A DNA stretch of 64,000 nt from a bacterium BMS3Abin11 (GCA_002897635.1 BDTD01000025.1:1-64000); one strand, 5' to 3'. Shown: positions 19,294 through 28,133, counted from the stretch's first letter. Made by a program: numbers and translations. Notes: generated by a model from the letters alone, not told the origin.

Positions 19294-20343
19294 TTAGAAT
19301 TTATAACCAAGTTTTAATCGGTAAGACGTACTTAGCTTTTCAGCATTCTCGGCCGGCTGGCTATCGTAATCAGTTTCTGCTTCTATCGATGCAACGAATC
19401 CAATTTTGAGTGGAAATTTAAACCCTGTCCAATTTTCCAGAATTGTTTTATCGGGTGAGGCAAAGCCATAAAACCCGTCTGAAATGAGGTAGAATTGCAC
19501 CTTTTCCTTATACAGATACCTGTCAAACACTAGCCGCCAGGTATTTGCCCAGTACTGATTATCCTCTCCATCATTAAATTCTTCCTTAACGGCTTCAAAA
19601 CCACCCTGTACAAACAGGTTGAGTGGTTCGCTTTCGTAAAACTGGTAACCAATATGGGGGCCAAACCGGGTCCTTAAATTGAGTTCAGCAAATTCATCTT
19701 TCTTTAGATTTAACCCAAGTCCAATGTACCAGTCCTGCGCATCAAAAACATAACTCCAGTCACTCCTGGGAAAATAATCATATGCGCCAGTAACTAACCA
19801 TTTGAGTTTTGTCGTTATCCCTTTTGTGCGATTTTCATCATATTCGCCATAAAATCTGACTCTATCATAGAGGCGCCTGAATTCCAGGTTTCCATCCAGA
19901 TCAATCTCATCATTATTGTTATTACCCCGATCATATTTCAGCGCGATGTTGATCATTCCAGAAAACTTGTGCCCTTTTCCAAGCAGCCAGTATTCAGGGT
20001 TAATCTCTTTGACGGATTTTTTCGTCAATTCCCTTACAGTCCTCTGATTCTCGTTCTCAAGCTGTAGCGTGTCTCCACTAATTTTTACTACGATCCCGGT
20101 AAGAACCTCATCCTCCTCAAGTAACAAGGTCATAGGCTTATCTGACCTTACTTCACGAATTTCATCCCACTCAATCGAAAGAATACCCGCATAGGAAGTT
20201 TTGAACTTCAGTACGCCCTCAGTTTCATTTAGCACTTCACCGGTGAGTCTGTCTCCATTTTTCAAAATCAATACATCTGCCTGTGCCATCGTAATAGATA
20301 CACCAAGCAGTAAAAAAATGACGTGTCTGATTCCTGAATGCAT
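19294..20343 (-). CDS. DUF481-family outer-membrane protein
   Basis: A 349-aa exported protein. The N-terminal signal (HVIFLLLGVSITMAQA) is followed by a periplasmic portion with repeated strands (LILKNGDRLTGEVLNETEGVLKFKTSYAGILSIEWDEI and a similar second unit DEVLTGIVVKISGDTLQLEN). Residues 125-349 are a beta-barrel of the DUF481 (YdiY-like) type, ending YRLKLGYKF with a terminal Phe. DUF481 proteins are salt- or envelope-stress associated barrels without a defined substrate. The gene stands alone. Confidence 0.85.
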   Translation of the reverse strand: MHSGIRHVIFLLLGVSITMAQADVLILKNGDRLTGEVLNETEGVLKFKTSYAGILSIEWDEIREVRSDKPMTLLLEEDEVLTGIVVKISGDTLQLENENQRTVRELTKKSVKEINPEYWLLGKGHKFSGMINIALKYDRGNNNNDEIDLDGNLEFRRLYDRVRFYGEYDENRTKGITTKLKWLVTGAYDYFPRSDWSYVFDAQDWYIGLGLNLKKDEFAELNLRTRFGPHIGYQFYESEPLNLFVQGGFEAVKEEFNDGEDNQYWANTWRLVFDRYLYKEKVQFYLISDGFYGFASPDKTILENWTGFKFPLKIGFVASIEAETDYDSQPAENAEKLSTSYRLKLGYKF

Positions 20344-20556
20344 TAACTTACGGGATGGGATTGGACTGGAGATTAAGGATTAAGTCAGCATGTTACTTCT
20401 AATACACTGTATAGAGACTGCTAAGTTGACAGCATTTTCATGCACTGTAGCAACATAGTAAACTAGATTGTAAGCTGAATTCCAGAAATGAATGTCCCAC
20501 CCAGCCGTTAATTATAAAAGTTACCAGTGGCAAAAGCACGAGATAGGAGAATTTAA

Positions 20557-20715
20557 GGGCACCTCAATTAATTCGTGAATAATCATCTTGAATCCAAAAT
20601 CTGCCATCTCTGCGTTAAGAACCTTCGCAATAGCTAGCTATTACGTGTATTTCTTGCCTTGATCTGACAGATTTTGAATCCAATCTGAATTATCCAGAAT
20701 TAATAGAGGGGGCCC
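20557..20715. mobile_element. 159-bp palindromic MITE, subfamily B copy 1
   Basis: The ends are GGGCACCTCAATTAATT and the reverse complement of GGGCCCCCTCTATTAATT. It is flanked by TTAA duplications (20553-20556 and 20716-20719). The interior keeps the same central palindrome as subfamily A (CAATAGCTAGCTATT), while the arms differ (AATCATCTTGAATCC.. instead of TATCTTACGCC..). The remaining spacer from 20344 to 20556 holds nothing I can identify. Confidence 0.87.
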
Positions 20716-20783
20716 TTAAGGCATCACTGTGAGTGATACTCAGGCCAGGGGAAAATGCGGTAAGGTAAATATGTGCTAAACCG

Positions 20784-21044
20784 CTACTTGGGTCTTAGAT
20801 AGCGCCAGGCAATAACATCATTTTCATTTATTACAATATGGGTATTTGACTCTGATAACCATTTTTCCAGAATAGCTCCTTTGTAGTAGGCTCTCAGGGT
20901 ACGGCCACCATCCAGACGGACGAAGAAAAGTCTGGGGTTGTCTGGATTAACTGGGGCAGCTGGCAAACCATCTTCGGTAAAAATCCATTTGTAAGGCTCT
21001 ATGTCTGCTCGTTGACCGTTCTTTTTAATCATTACATCAAGCAT
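20784..21044 (-). CDS. Small hypothetical protein
   Basis: An 86-aa protein I do not recognise. It is soluble and basic to neutral, with beta-type patterns (RLFFVRLDGGRTLRAYYKGAILEKWLSESNTHIVINENDVIAWRYLRPK). No signal, membrane or metal motif is visible. It lies 115 bp downstream of bioA on the same strand. The bias of codons and an evident ribosome site (GAAGGGGTGACAA before ATG) support a real gene. Confidence 0.55.
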   Translation of the reverse strand: MLDVMIKKNGQRADIEPYKWIFTEDGLPAAPVNPDNPRLFFVRLDGGRTLRAYYKGAILEKWLSESNTHIVINENDVIAWRYLRPK

Positions 21045-21159
21045 TTGTCACCCCTTCATAATCTTGTCAATTGACTCTATTGCAGACTGGGGGTGTATTC
21101 CTTGACATACATCAAGATAAAACATCAAAGGTAGCTAGAACTTAATTTAATGGACAAGT

Positions 21160-22467
21160 TTACAAAGATTGAACTATTTTGCGCACTGCACGGGTTAATG
21201 TCAGCAACTCCGCATCGTCTATTATATATGGTGGCATGAGATAAATCAGGCGGCCAAATGGCCTGACCCATACACCCTGCTCAACAAACTGATATGGAAG
21301 GTCCATCATGTCCACTGGACGATCAAGTTCAACAACAGCTATGCCCCCCAGCACGCGCACATCTACCACGCCAGGCATTTTCCGACATTCGGCAAGCCCT
21401 GCTACCAGCATTTTTTCAATCCTGCGGATACTCTCAGACCAGTTTGATGATAATAGTATCTCTATACTTGCCAACGCAGTGGCACAGGCTATCGGATTAG
21501 CCATGAATGTCGGGCCATGCATAAATAAGCCCGGGTTGCCTGTGCTGATGGTTTCGCTGACACCTGCAGTGGTCAATGTTGCCGCAAGCGTCATATAGCC
21601 ACCTGTCAGTGCCTTGCCCAGACATATGATATCGGGGGCGATATCGGCATGTTCGCATGCAAACAGCTTACCCGTACGTCCGAACCCGGTAGCAATCTCA
21701 TCCAGAATTAGCAATACACCATACTCGTTACACAACTGCCTGACTTGCTTCAGATAGTCAGCCGAATAAAAGCGCATTCCACCAGCGCCCTGCACAACAG
21801 GCTCCAGAATGACTGCTGCTATTTTCTGATTATTTTCCTGCAGACAGCTCTTCATCTGAGCCATATCACTCTCAGAGCTGACCTCACCGTAACGACAGGT
21901 CGGTGCATCAACAAAGTATTGTGAAATCAAAACATCCGAGAATAGTTTATGCATACCGGTGACAGGATCACAGACAGACATTGCTGCAAAGGTATCACCG
22001 TGATAGCCAGAACGGATAGTCAGGAAATGCTGCTTTTCGGGCAGGCCTTTGGCATTCCAGTACTGGATTGCCATTTTCATCGCCACTTCCACTGCAACGG
22101 AACCTGAGTCTGAAAAGAAAACCGTCTGTAGTGGCTCAGGGGTTATTTCCACCAGTTTTTGAGCAAGCCTGACAGCTGGTTCATGGGTCAGACCACCAAA
22201 CATCACATGAGACATTTTTGCTAACTGTGTCTCTACCGCAGCATTTAGCACAGGATGATTGTAACCATGGATAGCACACCACCAGGATGACATACCATCA
22301 ATCAACTCTCTGCCATCTACCAGCTTGAGCCGAACACCATCCGCTGACTCAACAGCAAATACTGGATCATCCTTGCCCATCACACTATAGGGATGCCAGA
22401 CATACGTACGATCCAGTGCCAGGATGTCTTTATGTTTTTTTGGTCTGCTGGATTTATCCTGATTCAT
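21160..22467 (-). CDS. bioA: Adenosylmethionine-8-amino-7-oxononanoate aminotransferase BioA
   Basis: BioA transfers the amino group of SAM to KAPA to form DAPA in biotin synthesis, using PLP. The protein (about 435 aa) shows WHPYSVMGKDDP, SSWWCAIHGYNHPVL, DEIATGFGRTGKLFACEHA and the PLP lysine in CLGKALTGGYM. ATG 22467 (MNQDKSSRPKKHK) is preferred; ATG 22485 adds six residues. The other biotin genes are not adjacent. No BirA operator is evident in the upstream spacer. Confidence 0.94.
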   Translation of the reverse strand: MNQDKSSRPKKHKDILALDRTYVWHPYSVMGKDDPVFAVESADGVRLKLVDGRELIDGMSSWWCAIHGYNHPVLNAAVETQLAKMSHVMFGGLTHEPAVRLAQKLVEITPEPLQTVFFSDSGSVAVEVAMKMAIQYWNAKGLPEKQHFLTIRSGYHGDTFAAMSVCDPVTGMHKLFSDVLISQYFVDAPTCRYGEVSSESDMAQMKSCLQENNQKIAAVILEPVVQGAGGMRFYSADYLKQVRQLCNEYGVLLILDEIATGFGRTGKLFACEHADIAPDIICLGKALTGGYMTLAATLTTAGVSETISTGNPGLFMHGPTFMANPIACATALASIEILLSSNWSESIRRIEKMLVAGLAECRKMPGVVDVRVLGGIAVVELDRPVDMMDLPYQFVEQGVWVRPFGRLIYLMPPYIIDDAELLTLTRAVRKIVQSL

Positions 22468-22533
22468 AATATCTGATGGTCGCATTAAATTAGTTAATAA
22501 TAGTATTGGGAAGGGTATGATTATTCAGCAGAC

Positions 22534-22704
22534 TCAGCGTGACTTCCAGTAATCTGCCTTCTCTTTAGATTTCTCAATACCGTATTTGCCTTTGCTGTAG
22601 AGACCTATAAGGAATTCTTTCGCTCTGGTGTTATTGTTTTCAGCAGACCGAGTAAGCCATAACACTGTTTTGATATCATCTTCGCAAAATAGTTGTGGGT
22701 AATC
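22534..22704 (-). pseudogene. C-terminal remnant of a Sel1-repeat protein
   Basis: A 56-codon open stretch with no start, terminated upstream by an in-frame TAA at 22705-22707. It reads TVLWLTRSAENNNTRAKEFL, then IGLYSKGKYGIEKSKEKADYWK, which fits the C-terminal part of a Sel1-like repeat (A..LG.LY..G.G...S..KA..W). The 5' part of the gene is missing, so this is probably a decayed fragment. It sits between bioA and the crp-type regulator, in a 300-bp spacer that is otherwise uninformative. Confidence 0.5.
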
Positions 22705-22793
22705 TTATATTTATTTTATGATAGTGTTTTTGAATCATTTGTTCATATATGATTGTGTCAGATCCATCAAACTATTCGTACAGGTAGATTGAA

Positions 22794-23447
22794 ATGAATT
22801 CTACACTGACTTCGATCCCTCTTTTATCCAGGCTGGCTAGTGAGCATCTAGAATTGTTATCAGCTCAAATCCAGCATCGGAAATATGCCAGTAACAGCGT
22901 CATCATCGCTGAAGGTGATCAGTCGGATTCTCTTTACATTGTCACTGAAGGCAAAGTAAAGATCTACATCAGTGATACAGATGGTAGAGAAATACAATTA
23001 AGGATACTTGAGCCTGGTGACTATTTTGGTGAACTTGCGCTGATAGATAAAAAGCCACGATCTGCATCCGCTATGACCACCTGTGACAGTCAGCTTTCTG
23101 TCATCACATCAAAGGGATTTTTGAGGTGCCTCGCTGATAATCCAGAAATGGCTCTGATCATGCTACAGGTGCTCAGCAATCGATTGCGTGACGCCACTGA
23201 ATTACAACGACAACTGGCATTAATGGATGTCTATGGGCGTCTCAGAGTGACTTTGCTTGCGTCAGCTAAGGATGGTGACGGCATTCATAGGCTGGAACCA
23301 AAGCCGACGCAGCAGGATATTGCCAATAAGATTGGTGCATCTCGCGAAATGGTTAGCCGCCTCCTATCGGATTTAAAGGCACACGGTTATATTGATATAA
23401 AAAAATATTCAATAGTCATCAAAAAGAAGCTACCGGAGAAATGGTAG
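22794..23447 (+). CDS. Crp/Fnr-family transcription regulator
   Basis: A 217-aa Crp-type regulator. Residues 20-120 are the cyclic-nucleotide-binding fold (GDQSDSLYIVTEGKVKIYI, LEPGDYFGELALIDKKPRSASA). The phosphate cassette 'GELAL...RSA' is intact, so cAMP or another nucleotide could bind. The C-terminal winged helix at 150-217 carries TQQDIANKIGASREMVSRLL, where the recognition-helix residues RE-V-R are Crp-like. No Cys cluster for an FNR-type Fe-S centre is present. Targets cannot be told from the sequence; no clear TGTGA-type site lies upstream. Confidence 0.88.
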   Translation: MNSTLTSIPLLSRLASEHLELLSAQIQHRKYASNSVIIAEGDQSDSLYIVTEGKVKIYISDTDGREIQLRILEPGDYFGELALIDKKPRSASAMTTCDSQLSVITSKGFLRCLADNPEMALIMLQVLSNRLRDATELQRQLALMDVYGRLRVTLLASAKDGDGIHRLEPKPTQQDIANKIGASREMVSRLLSDLKAHGYIDIKKYSIVIKKKLPEKW

Positions 23448-23522
23448 AGGGTTAAAAGCACAGGAAAGGGGAAAGGAAGGTCAAAACCTGGGTGGTTCAA
23501 ACTTGATGGAATTGAATATTCT

Positions 23523-23573
23523 GTAGGTGCGAATTCATTCGCACTGTTTTTGTCCGAATGAATTCGAACCTAC
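23523..23573. repeat. REP pair (BIME)
   Basis: GTAG followed by GTGCGAAT-TC-ATTCGCAC (23523-23544), then an 7-bp spacer, then GTCCGAAT-GA-ATTCGAAC followed by CTAC (to 23573). The two units face outward, one being the inverse of the other. They are the same element type as at 8156-8249. Confidence 0.7.
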
Positions 23574-23651
23574 AATTTTCTCTGATCTTGTAGTTGATGT
23601 TGATCTTATAATCCCGTTCAGGCTTGCCGAGCACAGGATGAGTGGGGTTTC

Positions 23652-23688
23652 GGGGGTGTGCTTGTTTGAGCTCAGCGAGTTCACCCCC
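23652..23688. repeat. Hairpin with conserved loop, second copy
   Basis: A 7-bp stem GGGGGTG/CACCCCC encloses a loop that ends GAGCTCAGCGAGTT. The hairpin at 275-311 has a different stem (GCGCGGTG/CACCGCGC) but a similar loop ending AGCGAAGCGAGTT, so the stem varies while pairing is kept. This spacer separates the crp-type gene from the coiled-coil membrane protein gene. Confidence 0.5.
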
Positions 23689-23714
23689 AGCCAGCACAAT
23701 AAACAAACCCAACG

Positions 23715-24251
23715 CTAAGGTAGAAAATTATTCATAAAACGCATTGGTTTGCCAATGCTTTGATTCAAACGACTTATGTCGTTTGACATCACACCTGTAT
23801 TCCAGGTCATAGTGTAAATTGAATAATTCATCTGCGCGATGTCATTCGACATGCCTGATATATTTCCTTGTATTTTAGATATTGACACATCCATGTTAGC
23901 AATATTCGAATTCATCTGATCAATGCTAACCACTAATTGAGAGATGTTTTTATCCATATGGCCTATCTTACTAGTGAGGGTAGTAATGTTCTTTGACATA
24001 CCGCCGAGATTTTGTGACATGAGGTGCATATCTTCTGTAATGCTGTATATCAACCAGAAACCGGAAATGGCGAGCAGGGCAAATATAACCATTGCCGGGA
24101 AAGCAATTCTCTCCCAGCGTTTCGTTGCAGACTGAAATTCTCGAACAAAATCTGCAAGTACATATTCCAGCCCAAGCAATGCTGTGCGTTCCAGGTATTC
24201 CTGTTCTTCGTCAGAAATATCATTTACCTGCGTTGCCGTTTCAGTCATCAT
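23715..24251 (-). CDS. Membrane protein with repeated coiled-coil segment
   Basis: A 178-aa protein I do not recognise by function. Residues 1-45 are a soluble N-terminus, residues 52-75 one membrane span (FPAMVIFALLAISGFWLIYSI), and residues 78-170 a series of repeats of the type M(S/D)xNIxxLxxxI (MSKNITTLTSKIGHMDKNIS, MNSNIANMDVSISKIQGNI), which predicts a long periplasmic or cytoplasmic coiled coil rich in Met, Asn and Ser. The pattern resembles proteins often labelled only as translation-factor-like by automatic pipelines, a label I would not trust. Confidence 0.65.
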   Translation of the reverse strand: MMTETATQVNDISDEEQEYLERTALLGLEYVLADFVREFQSATKRWERIAFPAMVIFALLAISGFWLIYSITEDMHLMSQNLGGMSKNITTLTSKIGHMDKNISQLVVSIDQMNSNIANMDVSISKIQGNISGMSNDIAQMNYSIYTMTWNTGVMSNDISRLNQSIGKPMRFMNNFLP

Positions 24252-24414
24252 AGTGTTTTAATCCCCTGATATTTTTATAGTCATAATACATTGCCTGATA
24301 AGCCTGCACTATCAAACAGATTGGCAAATTAATCAGATGCTCCATGGTATTGTAATTTAAAATCCCCTCTGCTCACATTGACACGGGTCATGATGAATTA
24401 CCGCAAGCACACCT

Positions 24415-24430
24415 AAAATAGCGCTATTTT
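24415..24430. promoter_or_regulatory. Perfect 16-bp palindrome
   Basis: AAAATAGCGCTATTTT is fully self-complementary and lies in the otherwise empty 285-bp spacer between the coiled-coil gene and the lpxO-like pseudogene. A similar, imperfect word (ACTTAAAATAGCG, then CTATTGAT) occurs in the dsr leader near 29967-29990. It may be an operator; nothing confirms this. Confidence 0.35.
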
Positions 24431-24536
24431 ATAGTGCCTGATTTTATTATATATTGAAAGATAGCTGGCAGGAGTAAAGGTAGAAAATGGTCCTGAACCA
24501 GGATTTACCCACCGAATTGGTATTAGAAAAGGCACA

Positions 24537-25011
24537 ATGGCAGATCTACTTACACCAAAGTTACTGATACTTTATTTTTTCATCCTGTCAGCCATTTATA
24601 TTCATTTTCGCGGCAAAGCCAGACACAGCTTTTTCAGACAGCTGGGCGATCACTCGACGCTCATGGCACCGGTCAACAGTATCATGTATATGTTTTCCAG
24701 TGTTCCTAACGGGCCTCATCTGCACAGGAACTATGCCCAAAAACGATTGAATTACTTAAACAGACACCATCGGTAAAAGCTGCGATGTTTACTCTGCTGC
24801 CACCTGACGCTACGCTGGTACGGCATCGTGACCCCTATGCCGGCTCAATCCGCTACCACCTGGGTTTTGTAACACCAAACTCTGATGACTGCTTTATTGT
24901 GTAGATGGCGAGGATTATTCATGGCGTAACGGCGAAGACGTTTTTTTTGACGAAACATTCATACACCATGCCGAAAACAACACAAAAAAAGACCGGCTGA
25001 TTTTTTTCTAG
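24537..25011 (+). pseudogene. LpxO-like aspartyl/asparaginyl beta-hydroxylase pseudogene
   Basis: The first 57 codons (ADLLTPKLLILYFFILSA, then FRGKARHSFFRQLGDHSTL and NSIMYMFSSVPN) match the membrane-anchored N-terminus of LpxO-type lipid A hydroxylases. About 90 residues are then missing. A shifted frame resumes at about 24731 with CPKTIELLKQTPSVKAAMF, LVRHRDPYAGSIRYHL (the iron-binding HxD region) and VTPNSDDCFI. A premature TAG follows at about 24903, and a further shifted frame gives VDGEDYSWRNGEDVFFDETF and HHAENNTKKDRLIFF to a stop at 25011. So it has one internal deletion and at least two frame changes and is non-functional. Confidence 0.8.
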
Positions 25012-25065
25012 CCACCCTGTGAACACCGGACAGGAATCATATATATGCAAGGGCACCATTAAGGA

Positions 25066-25314
25066 CTATTTTTGATTCTTTTCCTTAAACTCTTTACTTA
25101 ATGCCTCAAATTTCTTCTGTATTTTGTAATCAGAAAGCAACATGCCACAGACTTTGCATGCCGGGTTTGCTGCGGAATCGAGCGAATCTTTCTTGCTAAA
25201 GTAGTGTCTATGCTCACCATGCAGGGCAAAATCTACTTTAGATTTGAACATCTTGGCCTTTTTTTCGACGAAGATACTTATACTGCTTGACTCATTATCC
25301 TTACGTCGAAACAT
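25066..25314 (-). CDS. Small hypothetical protein with CxxC
   Basis: An 82-aa soluble, basic protein I do not recognise. It has one CKVCG motif at about residue 54 and a charged C-terminal helix (KKFEALSKEFKEKNQK). Two His residues (HGEHRHYF) precede the Cys pair, so metal binding is possible. A promoter is not obvious. It converges on the lpxO-like pseudogene. Confidence 0.5.
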   Translation of the reverse strand: MFRRKDNESSSISIFVEKKAKMFKSKVDFALHGEHRHYFSKKDSLDSAANPACKVCGMLLSDYKIQKKFEALSKEFKEKNQK

Positions 25315-25613
25315 TTTTTCCTTTTAAACTAGTTTTCTGTCATGCCTTCTATTCGCATACTATCTATTTTCGCTGAATAGAACGCAATGTCGGTTAATAT
25401 CTGTAAACACCCTTATTCAAATTAAGTCTAGATTACGTTCACCGTAAAAGAGCTGCGTTTCATCGGCCATATTTGACCGCCTGTCTATTTTTTGTCAGGT
25501 AATAAGAAATATGGAGAATGAACGGTACAAACTGCTTCATATTCTGGAGAATTGAACCAGATACCAGTGATAAATCGTCCTTCTGGCCAGGCAAAAAGAC
25601 AAGAAAATCAGCG

Positions 25614-27050
25614 ATGACAAAAAAAATTCTATTAGCCATAGCCTATACCTTTCTAGGCAGCGTACTTGGTATTCTCATTCTCTACATCTATATGATGCAG
25701 AATCGCCCTGAGCTATTTCCCTGGCACAAGATTCACCTTCAGCAGGAATTCACCACAAGGCAGTTACCTCAAATCAACTCATTTACTAAATATTTATCGC
25801 TGGAAAACAGGCTTTTTGATGAAATGCAGGATAAAATTTATCGAAAAAAGACCAATAGACAACAATTTCAGTTAATCCGCTATGACTCAGGCAGTCTGGC
25901 AGACCCGACATCTTATGACACCAACTGGAACAGAAGCTTTGAGCTGACGCAGGACGATGCTAAAGCAGGTATACTGCTGCTGCATGGGCTATCTGATTCC
26001 CCCTACAGCCTGCGCGCTATTGCGGAAACATTGCATAAACAGGGCTACTATGTTCTCGGTCTGAGGATGCCTGGCCACGGTACCATTCCTTCCGGTCTGG
26101 TAGATGCTAGCTGGCAGGATATGGCCGCAGCTGTAAAACTTGCAGCGATCCACCTTAGCAAACAAATTGGGGGATCATCTAAATTTCATATCATCGGCTA
26201 TTCGATGGGTGCGGCACAGGCAGTATATTATTCACTGGATGCACTGCAAGACACATCCTTACCCCGTGCAAAATCACTGGTTCTAATCTCCCCTGCCATC
26301 GGTGTGTCTTCTGCAGCCGCCCTGGCCATTTGGCAGTCTCGTCTATCTGCTATACCTGGCCTTGAAAAACTCGCATGGAACTCGATTGAGCCGGAATACG
26401 ATCCTTATAAATACACATCATTTGCAGTCAATGCCGGGGATCAAATGTACCGGCTAACAATTGCAGTCGGCGACAAACTGAGCAGCCTGAGAGATCAAGA
26501 TATATTACCTGAATTCCCACCAACGCTAACCTTTATGTCAGCCGTCGATGCTACCGTATCCGTTTCTGCCGTAGTCAAATCTCTGTTATTTAAACTAAGA
26601 AATGATGGTAATGAGCTCGTGCTGTTTGACATAAATCGAATCAACAATGTCATCCCATTTCTGAAACAGGATCCAGAAGATGGATTAAGAAAACTTTTGA
26701 ATGACTCAAACCTGAATTTCAGAGTTTCGTTGTTAACAAATGAATCGGCTGACAGCTTTACAATTCATGAATTGAACAGAGAGAGAAATAACACAAGAAG
26801 CACCAGAGAACTGGATTTATCATGGCCTGGTAATGTCTATTCTCTATCGCATGTTGCCCTGCCATTTTCGGTAGCCGATTCACTTTATGGTGTTCGACCG
26901 GACAAAAAAGGCGGCTTACATATTGGCCTGCTGGCATCCAAAGGTGAACGGGGAATACTGAGTGTTCCTGCCGGTGATATGCTGCGTTTGAGATACAATC
27001 CTTTTTACGCTTACCTGGAGCAGCGTACGGTAAACTTTTTATCACAATGA
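25614..27050 (+). CDS. Membrane-anchored alpha/beta hydrolase
   Basis: A 478-aa serine hydrolase. ATG 25614 (MTKKILLAIAYTFLG) begins a basic start plus a single membrane segment at about residues 5-28; a longer start at 25518 adds 32 residues of no evident role. The alpha/beta hydrolase core at about 120-430 has the oxyanion turn GILLLHGLSDSPYS, the nucleophile in IIGYSMGAAQA, a putative acid in SAVDATVS and a C-terminal His in SLSHVALPF. It is probably periplasmic. The substrate is unknown. The next gene is a small lipoprotein that resembles a truncated relative. Confidence 0.75.
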   Translation: MTKKILLAIAYTFLGSVLGILILYIYMMQNRPELFPWHKIHLQQEFTTRQLPQINSFTKYLSLENRLFDEMQDKIYRKKTNRQQFQLIRYDSGSLADPTSYDTNWNRSFELTQDDAKAGILLLHGLSDSPYSLRAIAETLHKQGYYVLGLRMPGHGTIPSGLVDASWQDMAAAVKLAAIHLSKQIGGSSKFHIIGYSMGAAQAVYYSLDALQDTSLPRAKSLVLISPAIGVSSAAALAIWQSRLSAIPGLEKLAWNSIEPEYDPYKYTSFAVNAGDQMYRLTIAVGDKLSSLRDQDILPEFPPTLTFMSAVDATVSVSAVVKSLLFKLRNDGNELVLFDINRINNVIPFLKQDPEDGLRKLLNDSNLNFRVSLLTNESADSFTIHELNRERNNTRSTRELDLSWPGNVYSLSHVALPFSVADSLYGVRPDKKGGLHIGLLASKGERGILSVPAGDMLRLRYNPFYAYLEQRTVNFLSQ

Positions 27051-27102
27051 AGAACAAATTATTTTAGGCGAGCATTGGCCCGGCTGCTTTATTCACTCAC
27101 CT

Positions 27103-27360
27103 ATGCCCTCTTCAATCATTCGCTTTTTTACTGTTTTGATCATGTTTACAGTCCTGCTGCTTAGCGGCTGTGCTAAACCCTATGTGTTTCCTGTCGATTC
27201 ATTACACATAGCACCTCAACTTTATGATGACAGGGTTGTAAGGGATGATACCTATCCCCTTCGCTATTGGCATGGCAGCCAGCGCATGATCATAGACTAC
27301 CAGGCACTGGCAGCACTACAGAACGGTTACGGATCAGTTCCCAGTTTCTGTCAGGATTGA
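27103..27360 (+). CDS. Small lipoprotein, possibly a truncated hydrolase
   Basis: An 85-aa predicted lipoprotein with lipobox LLSGC at about residue 23. The stretch APQLYDDRVVRDDTYPLRYW resembles the beginning of many lipoprotein alpha/beta hydrolases (usually '..A.DG..LP.R.W'), after which the hydrolase core is absent. It could therefore be a truncated gene, or a genuine small lipoprotein related to the upstream hydrolase. It lies 52 bp after that gene. Confidence 0.55.
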   Translation: MPSSIIRFFTVLIMFTVLLLSGCAKPYVFPVDSLHIAPQLYDDRVVRDDTYPLRYWHGSQRMIIDYQALAALQNGYGSVPSFCQD

Positions 27361-27391
27361 AGACCATCTCGAATTTCGGCACAATGAAGTT

Positions 27392-28099
27392 ATGACTACG
27401 AACTCACCCGATACCACCACCTCAGGCCCAAAACAGGGCCTACGCTGGACAAATGTCCTGTGGATCATTCTTGCTACTATTTTAATTACCGTTGGCGCTA
27501 CCTACTGGACTGTACGTACCTATGTATTCGCAAGAGATTTTAAGCCCGTTGTACTCAAGCAGGAGGAAGCAGCAGTATTAAACAAGAAACTTAAAAAACT
27601 GGGTTTCTCTCTGGAGACAGATTCAGAAAACCGTACTGCCGAGCATAAAAATATTTTTGACTCCGAAGGCAGGCTGATTCCAGAAGTCTATAGTGAGACT
27701 GGAGCCAGCCGCGAAATCAGTCTTTCCGAGCGGGAGCTCAATGCCCTGCTGGCAAAAAATACAGAACTTGCTCGCAAACTGGCGGTTGACCTGTCTGATA
27801 ATCTTATGAGTGCCAAACTGCTGGTACCTGTAGATCAGGACTTTCCGATACTGGGCGGTAAGACCTTGCGTGTTACAGGTGGCCTGGAAGTTGCCTATGA
27901 TAATGACAAACCAATCATTGTATTACGTGGTGTCAGCATTATGGGTATCCCAATCCCGAATGCCTGGCTAGGCGGTATGAAGAATATCGATCTGGTCAGG
28001 GAGTTTAGCGCTAGCGAGGGCTTCTGGAAGGTGTTTTCTGACGGCGTGGACAATATTCGTGTTGAAGATGGACGTCTGCTCATCAGATTGAAGGAATAG
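27392..28099 (+). CDS. Hypothetical single-span membrane protein
   Basis: A 235-aa protein with one membrane span at about residues 22-45 (VLWIILATILITVGATYW). A soluble domain follows, with LSERELNALLAKNTELARKLAVDL and a beta-rich C-terminal half (KTLRVTGGLEVAYDNDKPIIVLRGVSIMGIP). Automated annotation sometimes names relatives as arginine N-succinyltransferase, but no such motif is visible. It starts 31 bp after the small lipoprotein and may be cotranscribed with it and with the PhoX-like gene. Confidence 0.65.
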   Translation: MTTNSPDTTTSGPKQGLRWTNVLWIILATILITVGATYWTVRTYVFARDFKPVVLKQEEAAVLNKKLKKLGFSLETDSENRTAEHKNIFDSEGRLIPEVYSETGASREISLSERELNALLAKNTELARKLAVDLSDNLMSAKLLVPVDQDFPILGGKTLRVTGGLEVAYDNDKPIIVLRGVSIMGIPIPNAWLGGMKNIDLVREFSASEGFWKVFSDGVDNIRVEDGRLLIRLKE

Positions 28100-28133
28100 A
28101 AAAGTTTCAAGAAATTAAGACTGAATACATTCT

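Noticed and set aside
20490-20520. 15-base match (ATGTCCCACCCAGCC) to the IS256 pseudogene
   Set aside because: Too short and without neighbouring similarity; probably chance.
22740-22793. Possible Fnr or Crp site before the crp-type regulator
   Set aside because: The nearest words do not keep either half-site (TTGAT-N4-ATCAA or TGTGA-N6-TCACA).
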